NCBI GenBank assembly: GCA_033977485.1
Contig: CM066982.1
Location: 12,081,218 to 12,145,217, forward strand
DNA length: 64,000 bases
DNA from: Hydrangea macrophylla
Taxonomy: Eukaryota; Streptophyta; Magnoliopsida; Cornales; Hydrangeaceae
Reading direction: 5' to 3'
The translations under genes and the position numbers were made by a program. Positions 1-11,400 of this stretch are shown piece after piece. The notes under the pieces were generated by a model. That model worked only from the letters and a program-made list of their open reading frames with translations. It ran no database searches and had not been told where the DNA came from. Each line of letters starts with the position of its first letter. The first letter of the stretch is position 1.

Positions 1-479
1 GTTTGCGATCGTAAGGGTCGCTTGACATCAGGCAATATTCTAGTGCAAGTAGGATTGCTGTCAGGGGGTCATTCGACCGGTCGAAGGGGACAGCTCGACC
101 GGTCGAAGTGCTCTCTGCTGCAAAGGATTATTGCCGAAGGGTCATCTGACCGGTCGAACGGGGCATCTCGACCGGTCGAAATGACCCCTGCATGAAAACT
201 TTTTATACCAATTCCGCAACTTCTTTAAATGTTTTGATTGGTCCTTAGGGCACCTTTGTGACCCCTTTGAATATAAATTCATTCGTTTCAAAATATAATT
301 ACGTTTTCAAATTTATACGGATTTTACTAACTTTGTGTGTATTGTTTCAAAGAGCGACTACTCGTTATTATCTTTAAAGTTTTTTTTTTTTCTGCTGCTA
401 CAACTTTGAAATGAGTAGGATGAGCCTCGGTGGCGTGTCACGGGTTCCGGTTTTGCTATTGTGGGACCAGGTTGTGACA
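1..479 (+). mobile_element. Ty3/gypsy LTR fragment (LTR-A), 3' part
   Basis: The right end, with a GATGAGCCTCGG block followed by a TGACA terminus at 475-479, parallels the end of the complete gypsy LTR at 45066-47128. The stretch at 285-345 (AATATAATTACGTTTTCAAA and following) parallels 46930-46970. No primer-binding site follows position 479, so this is the end of a 3' LTR or of a solo LTR. The left part lies outside the window. No coding sequence is present. A set of four palindromes lies at 72-180. Confidence 0.75.
72..180. repeat. Four-palindrome cluster in LTR-A (TCGACCGGTCGA type)
   Basis: Four copies of a GACCGGTC-centred palindrome are seen: TTCGACCGGTCGAA at 72-85, TCGACCGGTCGA at 95-106, a copy with one arm mismatch centred on 148-155, and TCGACCGGTCGA at 168-179. 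Centres are 22, 51 and 22 bp apart. The same two-plus-two layout with a different palindrome occurs in the LTRs at 51716 and 58795. The function is unknown; the geometry suggests paired sites for a dimeric DNA-binding protein. Confidence 0.95.
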
Positions 480-1075
480 GGATTTTATCTTCTTCCCATC
501 CTAATTTTCTCCACAATGAACCACATTTATCGGGCATTCATCGACCATATTATCACATAAGCACACAAGCATGGAAATTTATAAATTATTGACATGTTAT
601 GTACAAAATTAGCATTTGCATGGCTATCTAGTCTAGAATTAACATTTCTAAACCACTAATTGAAGCACTTAACATTTATCCACACCCAATTTCAGTTTAA
701 AAAACTCACATTCTTCGATTTTCACCCAAAATAAACTTAGAAATGCTGATTTCTATAAAACCAACTCAATTCTCACTCCGAAGTTGTTCCTACACGTTTT
801 CGGTAACCGCATGTCACCAGCTAAATTGGGTCGCTAAAATTTGATGATTAAAACAGAAAAGAAAGGTAAATAAACGATTGTCTTACCTCCACGATCCCGA
901 ATATGTCTTCAGTTCGCGAATTGGACGTCGGACGGCAAAGAAACGACAAGAAAATGGCATTGGAGAATATATCTCTCTCTATTTTGTTTTTTTCTTTCTT
1001 TGTTTTGTGGAAGAAAGAACGTGTCTCCTCTATAACCCACAAAAAACTGTAAGTTTTATTTGAAAAAGCAGTCAA
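480..1075 (-). mobile_element. Degenerate antisense gypsy LTR fragment
   Basis: On the + strand this reads in parallel with 53000-53470 of the younger gypsy LTR. Shared landmarks include CACATAAGCA-type text, an AACTCACATTCTTCGATT-like block and CTTACCTCCACGA followed by a CGG-rich segment (near 885-945, compare 53360-53450). It is therefore a decayed LTR piece in the opposite orientation to 1-479. No gene is seen here. Confidence 0.55.
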
Positions 1076-1085
1076 AAACCCACAA

Positions 1086-1291
1086 AAAAACTTTAAGTGA
1101 AGAAATTCTATTGAAGGTGATGATCACTGAATGCAATGTATTTCATTACTTGAAAACATTGTTTGAAATTTAATTGCTTAAAATGTTTAGTTCTTAATTT
1201 TCAATACTTAATTTTCAATTTTATCAAACGAACTCTAATTGTGGAAAGTTTTTATTTTTAGCACTGAATTGAGTTAATCAAACACACCCTA
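1086..1291. mobile_element. Decayed MITE, same family as 31720-32002
   Basis: The stretch ACTTTAAGTGAAGAAATTCT, the later TTCTTAATTTTCAATACTTA and the end ATCAAACACACCCTAA match the body and right end of the better preserved copy at 31720-32002. The left terminus is not recognisable. No coding content. Confidence 0.5.
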
Positions 1292-1634
1292 AAATGGGTG
1301 TAGAGAGTTAAAACAAGGTAATAGTAATAATGTTTTTCTTACCTTAAATGAAAACAAATAAAACACAAATTCTTTGAAGAAACAAATTCTTCTCGATTAA
1401 TGATACACCCACAGTCTCTCATCTATACCCTCTATCACATTTAGCACATCTTGGCTCTTTAAATCGCTTTTAATTTTAATTTTAATGGGTTCCACATGAG
1501 TTCTACAAATAACCCACTAAAATCAAGGGACAGTATATGTCGAATGTGGTTGAAGGTGCGAGGGTGTGAGTATATCCCTATTGATTCTTGGGAGACTTGG
1601 TGTAAGGCCCATAAGGTTGGGCTAAGTTGGACTA

Positions 1635-2996
1635 AAGGACAACTCATAATCAAACACCCATACAAGGACACACTCTAAAAAAATTTTCCCTCCTAAAGTC
1701 TTCTAAAATTTAAACTATCCCTCTTAGTCCTATAAAATTTTAAATTTCATTCTAAATGGCAAAATTGCCCATGGACTCCTAAGAGACCACTACCAACATC
1801 TCTCTTCTCTCTCTAACTTTCTCTCTCCTCCATAGCCACCACCACCAACATCTCTCTCTCCTCCCTCTCCATAGCCACCACCACCACCAACATCTCTCTC
1901 TCCTTCCTCTCCATAGCCACCATCTTCTCTCATCCTCCCTCCACCATCTTCTCTCTCCTCCCCCACCATAGCCACCACCACCACCTTCTCTCATCCTCCC
2001 TCCATAGCCATCACCATCACAACCACCACCACCGGAGCCACCACCGGAGCTGGAGCCGTCGCCGTCGCCGTCGCCACTACCACCAACTCTCTTCTCTCTC
2101 TAACTTTCTCTCTCCTCACCCTCCATACCCACCACCACCACCATCTCTCTTCTCTCTCTAACTTTCTCTCCTCCTCCCTCCATAGCCACCACCAACACAA
2201 CCACCACCACCGGATCCACTACCGGAGCAGTCCTCGTCGTCGCCGGAGCCATCGCCGGAGCCATCACCACTACCCCAACTCTCTTCTCTCTCTAACTTTC
2301 TCTCTCCCCCCCCTCCATAGCCACCACCACCACCATCTCTCTGTCTTCCCCCTCCATTGCCACCACCACTGCCGGCCACCACCACCGCCGGCCACACAAA
2401 ATTCATGGCCAAACTGATTTCAGTCATCCTAAGAGAAATTTCTCTTACGATGACTGATCTCAGTCAACCTCCACCACCGACACTTCCACCACCACCACCA
2501 CCACCACTACCAGTCTCTACCGCCGCCGTCCCTAATCCACCACCACCACCAGTCTCCACCGCCACCACCACCACCATCACCACCGTCCCATTTGAATAGA
2601 GAAATTTGTAAGACAAATTTCACTTAGGATATATCCTAAGTCAAATTTGACTTACTGAGTGGTCGTCGGAGATTGAGAGGGTGGTGGTCGCCGGAGATGG
2701 TGAGGGTGGTGGCTGGAGGTCAATCGAGTGGTAGGGAGTGGTCACTAGTGGTTAGGAGTGGCGTTGTGGTGGTCAAAAGGTGCATTAATGGAGGTGGTCG
2801 CCGGAGATGGCCATGTGGTGGTCGCCGGAGATGAGGGTGGTGGTCGCCGGAGGTGGCAGGGGTGGTGGTCGGAGGTGGTGTGGAGTAGTGGTAATGGTGG
2901 CTAGGGTTTGTTTAGGGTTAGAGGTTGAAGGTGAGGGTATTTGTGTCTATGGACATTGGGAGGACTCATACCCAATGTGTATTTTAAGTTGTCCTT
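1635..2996. mobile_element. Minisatellite-rich element with inverted ends upstream of PRFB1
   Basis: AAGGACAACT at 1635-1644 is mirrored by AGTTGTCCTT at 2987-2996, and weaker complementarity continues inward (around 1645-1665 against 2950-2985). The interior is a tandem mix of CCACCACC, CTCTCTCTAACTTTCTCTC and CATAGCCACC units (1790-2400), then GTGGTCGCCGGAGATG units (2640-2900). Long open frames here are Trp/Gly/Pro-rich and come from the repeats, so I do not call a gene. It could be a non-autonomous TIR transposon; no target-site duplication was found. Confidence 0.45.
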
Positions 2997-3159
2997 GATT
3001 CCAATAAAAGCCTTCTTAATGACCTTTTAGCCAATTTTCCCTTGATTGTTTTCATCGCAAAAATGAGTTCATTTTTATTATAGAGGGTAGAAATGTAATT
3101 TAATACTAGCTGCTTATCTTCTTTGCTTCTTGTCTGTGTCTCTCTGAGTCACACAGACC

Positions 3160-6100
3160 ATGGAGGGTCTTATGCATAGCCTCTTCCTAAAACCTCCCAA
3201 CCACCACCATTCACCACCCTTCATTGTACTATCACCTAAACGACGTCGAACACCACTCTTTCTCTACCACCCAGCCAAGTTCCTTCTATCTCTTTACTCT
3301 CAGCATCATCATCTTTCTCTTTCTTCCTCAAATTCAGCATTTGGCTTTTCCACACCCCTCTTGCTTCCTTATCGTCATTTTGCTTCAATTGGTACGTCTC
3401 AAATAGTTCAGTTTTAATTGTCTCTCTTTCTCTATGCGATACGCCGACAACAGCTTTGTGGGTTTTCTTTGATTGTTCTTGAATTTTTAATGGGTTTATT
3501 GAACTGTAATTTTTTTTGCCGTATAGAGTACGATTTTCCTTGAATATCTGCTAATAAGAATTGTGGGTTTCAATCCATATAATGTAGAATCCCGCAAATT
3601 GTGGGTTTTAATTTTTAATGCGTTAATTTTTTTATTTATTTTTATTTATAATTGAGTAGCTATTTAGTTTTCTTTAACTTGATCAAAACCATTGTCTTCT
3701 TTGATTTGAAGTTCAGATTAAATATATGCATAAGACTTACTGCCCTTTTCAGTGTCTTTCCTTTTTTTAAAAGATTTCCAATGGATCTTCAATTTTGACT
3801 ACAATGTTTCTTTGATCAATAGTTATAATTCTTAATATGTTTTATTGGGTTGTTCAATTCGTGCGTAGTTCAGTTTTTTCTACTTTGTGGTGGTTGTGAT
3901 GATTTGCAATTTAGTTTTTATTGGCATTCAATTTGTAAGCATTTGTTTGTAGTTCTTTATATGGGAGAATATGTGCGAATTTGGGATTTGTTTCAACATT
4001 ACCATGCTTGTTCCATTAGTATTTCTTTTAATCGTTGTGCTCTTACAACATGCATATCCTCGCTCGGAAAAACTTGTTTTTGTCATTCTTCCACTTATTT
4101 TTCTTTTTTTTTTTATTGGTTAATTTTTTGCATTTATTTGGAACTGACCAGCTCTACTAGCTACACCGGATGGTCAATTGGGTGTAGAAGTCAGCACCGA
4201 AACAAGCGAATGGGCATTGCAAGGTTTGGGATTTGAATTCAAGCAATTTTATGACGAATTCATGTGCTTACCTGTAATACTTTTTAGTTGATGATGACTA
4301 TTCAGATATACTTTAGCATTTTTTATTACGGACCATCATCCTCACTTCAAATGATTATGCCATTTATAACTTAAAAAATATTGAATCTAAGCTATGTCAT
4401 AGTTTGTGAGGGTAGTTTTTCACCTCATAATCTGTCAAGAGTTTCTTCCCATCTAGTTAAATGTTAATGTAATGTATTGGCTTAAAATTGTAAAATTAGG
4501 AAAATGGATGTAAGTTGTGAGAAGAGACTGAGCATGCACTATAAGTGGCTGGGTTATCTTTACTTTAACGTTAAATTTTAGGCCATTAGCCATTCCTTAA
4601 GACATGGCTTAAAACAATAGTCAAAGTTGAACAATAACTTGTCTGAGTTTTGTCTTTGTGTAGTTGCCTTTAGTGGTTCAAGGATTATGTTTCACTTTGG
4701 AGAATGGGGTTGGTCTTTTGGTAGAAGTTTGAATACTCCCTTTGTCCCAAACTTAGAGACCTTTTCGTGAATTCCAACTATTCAAGGAAGGTTCCTTAAT
4801 TGTGGTGAAATTTTTATCTTTCCATAATTGCCCTAATTTTGAATTTGATTTTCAATGTCACATCAAATGGAAAGTGGGAGAGATTATGGGATAAAGGGTA
4901 AACTTGGAAAGTATCTAGTCAAAGTACATTGACTTTTTAAAGAGGACTCTTAAAATGTGATATCCCAAATGGAATAGGGGCGCTTAATTTGGGACCATTT
5001 GGGACAAGGGGACTATAATTTTTCCTCACATACAATGCATGGAAAAGAGAGAGACTCTGCTCAAGTCTATCAAATGAAAACTTGAAGGCTTGACCTGTAT
5101 GTATACTCTAAAGCTTGAGAGCTTTTATTTTCATGTGTGAAAATGAAGTGGTATGGTACAAGTTGCAAGGATCAAAATTTCGTTTCGGTCTATTGTTTCG
5201 GTCTGCCCAGAAACGGAAACGTTGCGGAAACATTTCGGAAACATGTGGAAATAGCGGAAAAAATTGGAAACATTGAAAAACATGGGGAAACATAACTTCA
5301 AACTTAACTATATGCGTGTATAAAGCTAATAATTGATTAATTGAACATTTGAGAGGTCTATATATATAGAGATGCATTAAAAATGTGTAGTTCAAATTGA
5401 AAATACATGAGGATTAAGTCGCCAATCTACTGTCAAACACTTCATAGAATCTCAAAACACTTCATAGAATGCAAAAGATACATATAAGTACATAGTAAGC
5501 TAATAAGCCATCTCTAAAATAAAATGGTTGTTCATATGACAAGTACACAACCACATGATTATCTCGATGGAAACAAGTATGTTTCGTTGGAAGCAAATGA
5601 AACGATGCGGAATCATAGGTTTGTTTTGATGGAAACAATTATGTTTCGATGGAAACAAAAGAAACAAAGTCGTTTCGATGGAATCCATGAAATTTCGAGA
5701 TTCCATGGCTGTTTCGTTTCCATGACCTAGGAAACGGAAACGTTTCGTCCGTTTCGATGGAAACAGAAAGAAATTTTGATCCTTGGGTACAAGTAGAATT
5801 ATGTGTTGATTACCTTCTAAAGCATGTGTATGTTGGCACCAGCTTGGACTGGTTACAAGTATCCATATTGTCTGAGATAAAGTGTTCTATTGAAGCAATA
5901 TCGATTCGAAAGGATGTACATCTATTCTCTAGACCTTGCAACTTTTTTTATACTTAAGTTTTTATAAATTGCTTGCTAAAATACACAACTCGTACGAGTG
6001 AAGAAATGTATCCAATCAAAGCCTTTCAATTCCCTTATTCCTTTGAAACTCACTAGGGATGCACAAAGCGCACAAAAAATGCGGACCCGACCCGACCCGC

Positions 6101-8425
6101 ACCAAAGAGTTCGGGTTGGTTTGGGTCTATGAAGAAATTGGATCGCCCTTCTCAGCTTCTCTCAAACAAAAAAGTAACGTTCTCAACTTATCTCTCGCTC
6201 TGCAAGTGCGATTCAGTCTTCGCCCTCTGTCTCCACAAATTTTCTAGGGCTTTAGTCTAATCAAAGCACAAGTAGGGAGAAGGTACTCTTCAAACCCCTT
6301 CACAAACCCTAATGTAAGATTTTACATGCGATTTTCTGCATCGATGTGTGTGTGTGCGCGCGCGTATATATGACTATACATATACGTATGTTTATCTTGT
6401 GGGATTAAGATCCATTGCATACCCTTATATTCTTTGCGTCAAGGGCAGCCCAGTGCACGAGGTTCCCGCCATTGCGGGGTCAGGGGAGGGTGAGATGTAG
6501 TGATGTACGCAGTCTTACCTTTAGCTGCAGGAATCGCTCATCTTGTAGACGAACTTCACTGAGAATCGCGATTCTGCGATTCATAGAGAGGATCGTTTAT
6601 GAATCGCGATTCTCTCTCAAGAGATTTGCGGTTCCCAGCGGACAAGAGTCGTTTGAAGCAATGATTTCCAAAAAAAAAGATAGATCTAGAATAGAAAAGG
6701 GAAGAAGGGAAGAAGGAAAAAAAACCTAACCTCGGTGTCGGCATCGCTTCGAGTCTGCTCTTCTTCTTCTTCTTCTTCATCATTGTCATCTTCTTCTTCT
6801 TCTCTCTTTGCGTCGTGTCTGCTCTTCTTCTTCTTCTTCTTCTTCTTCGTGGTCATCTTCTTCTTCTTCTCTCTTTGCGTCTCTCTCTCTCTCTCATATG
6901 TGCTGCGGTTGCTAATAAGAAAACCCTAAATCCTAATGTTTATCACAGTGTCAACATATTATATAGACACGATACAATTAAATAAAACACTAACCCTTTA
7001 TGTTTATTAATATTATGAAAAGACCCCTTAAGTTTTTACAACTATTAAAAATTTATTCACATTCTTATATTACTTATAATTATTTGCAAATAACACCTCA
7101 ACTAATATGTATCTACTGTTTTAACCCAAATTTATGATTATTATTCTAAAAGAGGCACAAAAAATCATAATTTTTAAATATGACATAAATACTTGAATTT
7201 TTCCCCCCACATAATTATAAAGAATATCTATATGTATAATTGTATATTATTAATATAAACGCTTCCTAAACGCTTCAAACCTCAGACTCTCTTATGTTTT
7301 GGCGTTTCACCGCTCCCGTCCCCGCTCCCGCTCCCGTCCCTGCTCCCGCTTCGTGCAACTTAGGTCTTACCCCTGCAAGCAGAGAGGCTGTTTCCGGATT
7401 CGAACCCATATTCTTTGCGTCAATCTGACTTAATACCCTGTAACTCTGTTATCAAAATCATACGATTCACGATATGAATCATATGATTCGATACGATTCA
7501 CCATGAAAATGATACGAATCAATGCACGAATCGAGCATATGCAAGAATCGAAGGCGATTCTTACGATTCACAAGTGAATTGTACGATTCGATTCACGTTT
7601 CTTACGATTCGCAAGTGAGTCGTACAATTCGATTCGCGATTCTTACGATTCACTTTATTGACATGCACAAAACTGTTTTAAAAAAAAAATGATTCTCAAC
7701 CCTCTTTTAGGAGATGTTTATATAAGCCTAGAAAAAAAGGATATGTTTATACAAGCCTAGAAAAAAAAAGGATGTTTATAGGTTTTTTTAATTTTGTTAC
7801 CGAATCTTACGATTCACGATTCGCGAATCCCGATTCGTATCACAATACGAATCCCGATTTGACAACCATGCCCTGTAACTTCTGGAATATTAACAACCAT
7901 GGATGGAACCCACAACACAAATGCACATGCCTTGAAGAGCTACAAAGAATTGTTAGAAAATCTACTTTTTAGAAGTGAATTTTTTTTATCATTATAAGTG
8001 GCTCTGTTGGTAAAAAATGGTTGGAGTCATATATACTGAGATAGAGGACTTTTTTTTTCTCTTTTTCCTGTTGGTCTAGAATTCTGGGAACCATCCATTG
8101 GGGTTTGATTCCGATTCTGTCGAGACCCGACCCGACCTGAGTGCGGCACTACTCACTAAAATACCAGACTTCCATATAATCTTCCATTGCATTCATCTGT
8201 TCTTTCATCATTGTTTATCAGACAACACAATATATGTGCTATTCGGATTGGTTACACATGATCTGAAGGACGAGGTTTAACAGGCGACACCTATGTATCA
8301 GTATCACTTCCCCGTGACTGAGTTACAAACAAAATGTTGTTCTAATTGGACTGAACCTATGAACCGTGTGGTGGTGTAGAAGTAGAACAGACAGAGGGAA
8401 ATCTGAGGAGAGAGAACACTGGAGA

Positions 8426-8494
<69 letters not shown>

Positions 8495-11400
8495 ACGCAA
8501 ATCAAATTCTACTTCAATTCATATCTAAAACTCCCATACATCAAATGCCTTTAAATAAGTCAAAACGAAAATATGTTAAACTCAAATCAATTCCTAAATT
8601 GTGCCGTGAATAAAGCTGAAAATAAATCAAATCTTGAATTTAAATCTTTTAATTCTCACAATTATGAATCACACTGTTTACATGTGCTAACGGCTTTGTT
8701 TCTTTTGACAGATTTTTATACCTTGAGAAAAAATGTAGAGACAATCTCAGACCGTGTTGAAGATATTAGGGCCTCTGCAGGTCTGAAGCAGTTAGAAGAA
8801 GATCTCGCAGCTTTGGAGATGACAGCAGCTGATACCTCCTTTTGGGATGATCGTACTAAAGCTCAGCAGACCCTTCTTGCTTTGACTGATGTCAAGGACA
8901 AGCTTAAGCTTCTCAGTGAGTTCAAAACCCAGGTCCAAACTTCTTCTTCTTCTTCTTCTTTGTTTGTTTGATAATTTATTAACATTTTATGTTTTATTTT
9001 CTTCAGAATTTCAGGGATGAAAAGCGAAGTACAATGTGTTCATAAGTTTCAATACTTTCATCTTAATTACTTATTATATTCAGATCATTTATAATCCTTG
9101 CCTCATATCTTTTCCATTTGTCGTAACCTAGGAAAGATTTGATTCCATTTTGTTTCGTATCGTGGTAGAATTACGATTAATGAAATATCATGAGACATGT
9201 CAAGTTCTTTGCCTACAACCCCTAGAATTGTAAGACTAGAGGGCTGTTTGGGAAGGCAAAGAACTTGTTTTGTGGTCCATAAGAGAACCGGGTCTATATA
9301 TTTAAGTGTTTTGTAAAAGCTCTATTATTGTCTTCCATGCCGGAGCGGAATATCACTCTTGAAATCAAACAGAAAATGATGGTGGGACTTAACCTAATCC
9401 TTTTTTTTGCTCTCCCAAACAGGCCCCTAGGACTCAAAATCTAGATGATTCTATGTTGAGAGAGTGTTGCCATTGTCATGTTTTATAAGCATACTAACAA
9501 GTCTTTGGCCTATTTGTGACCCTTGATGCAAATTGTAAGAGGAATGGTAAAACGCCACTGTTTAGAAGGTCCCCTTCTCTGCCCTCCCAGCATAAGTTTA
9601 ACGTCTGAGATTTTCTTACCCATCACACAGGAATTTCACTTAATTACATCGGTTATCCCTCAGCCCAACCAATTTACTAAAAATAGTCTTCAAGCTCATT
9701 GAGAGGCTAAAACCGAGTCTCTTCCAATATACACAAAGCTAGCTCCTTGAAATATCAAATCCAGGGTCACTGACTAATTGTTGATGCTTTAAAGTATAAA
9801 CACTGGAACTGGAACCAGAATACGGTTTACCTTGTACAAGTAACGGTTCAATGAATGCTGTTTACATGAACGCATAAAATTGATCGTAATGGCTTATCAC
9901 TTCTCATCGTTGTTAACTTGCTATTAGCAAGGGGAAGAAATGCAGAAGCTCAGAGAAGGAAGAGCTGCTTTGCAAGATGCCGTAAGTTCTGGGACTACTG
10001 TGAAAAAGAAGACAACATAATTTAACATAGAACACCTATAGGCATCGGTCGGATTGTGTTTGGTTGTCAGGCACATAATCTCATGTTCCACTTGACCACA
10101 TGTTGATTTAAGTCCAAATCCAAGTCCAACTACATGCCTAAATGGTTCAAGTCGCTCATATTAAACAGAAGCAAGCTCTTCCCATGGTCTGCCATACATA
10201 CCTAGGATTTCATTATCATCTCGCACATGTGTCTACAACCACACTTTTGCAAACCCGAGTCAGATCTATGTAGGGGTGTGTTTCGGCCGGAACGGAACGG
10301 AACGGAAACCATGCATTCGGAAAATATTCCGAAAATTTCGGAAATCAACATTGTGTTCCGATGTCGATGCCGAATTTTTGGAATTTTCAAATTCCATTCC
10401 GATTCCGAAATTTCGGAATTTTCGGAATTTCCGGAATCGGAGAATTTTGGCACATTTTTCGGAATTTTCGGAATAAATTCGGAATTTTCCGCCACAAATA
10501 CAAAAAACTGCATACAATAAAAAAAAAAATTGCAACTACCAATAGTATTAAATAGGTAATCACATCCACAATACCTAATAAATAGCTAATAGCCTAATCA
10601 CATCCACAATACCTATTAAATAGCTAATCACATCCACAATACATCAATACCTAATAAAGTATCAAACTTGACAATACAGTATCCACCAGAGAATCTCACA
10701 AATCCGAAAAATAACACCAAATTCAAAATACTTAAAATGCTCAACTGTCAAATGACTCAAAACAACTTAAAAATACTTTAAAAGATAGCCATTCATTCCA
10801 TTGCAGTAACAAGAAAGCCCTCAACTCTGCACTCCACTCCCAACCGATAAGGCTCCAAACTCTTGGGCTATACCTACAATGATCAAACACACAAACATTT
10901 ATGCATGTATTAAACTTTTATTAATAAAGTAATGAAAGGAGAAGATTAAACAAAAGTTAATTACAACGTACACTTTTCAGTTTCCTCAAGTTCCTCGAGT
11001 TTTTCTTCAATACTAATTGATGGTGTTGGACTTCGTAACCAATCTTGGGTGCACACCAAACACTCCACAATATTAGGTGTCAAGGAACTTTGAAATGGAT
11101 CAAGTACTCGGCCAGCCATACTAAAAGCACACTCGGAAGCAACCGATGGAATAGGAATTGATAATATGTCCCGTGCCATGATTGCAAGTGCGCGGTAAGT
11201 TGCAAGCTTCCCTTTCCACCATCCCAGTACATCAAAGAGAGGATCTACCTCCTCTATCCCTTCCCCCAAGTACTTATCCAAGTCAAGTCATTCATGGAAT
11301 CGAGTTGGTCTTTTCTCTTTAAATCAGCTCTAAACTTATCTTTCTTGGAAGAACGTTTATTAGTCTTGTCACTTACATCGCCAATATCACCATCCAATTT

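Larger units (their letters stand above)
4224..8711 (+). other. PRFB1 intron 2
   Basis: A 4488-bp intron bounded by donor CAAG|GTTTGG and acceptor TTGACAG. Non-repeat stretches (4224-5154, 5795-6426 and 7881-8428) are AT-rich without coding signal. The rest is a MITE (5164-5785), a SINE split by a hAT MITE (6443-7407), another MITE (7446-7870) and a GA microsatellite. Confidence 0.85.

Noticed and set aside
1779..2599. Several open frames rich in Trp/Gly or Pro/Thr on both strands
   Set aside because: They follow the CCA/GGT minisatellite exactly and overlap on both strands; no family resemblance.
3850..4236. 128-residue frame crossing PRFB1 exon 2
   Set aside because: It is in a different phase from the PRFB1 reading (which gives [27 protein letters not shown] sequence) and is mostly intron.
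6735..6929. Ser/Phe-rich open frame
   Set aside because: A translation of a TTC microsatellite inside the hAT MITE.
8429..8493. GA tract as a regulatory GAGA element
   Set aside because: Deep in an intron, with similar tracts at 28721, 33611 and 36836; a plain microsatellite is the simpler reading.
10202..10569. Cluster of six overlapping open frames on both strands
   Set aside because: All arise from the GGAATTTTCGG subterminal repeats of the hAT element, which happen to lack stops.
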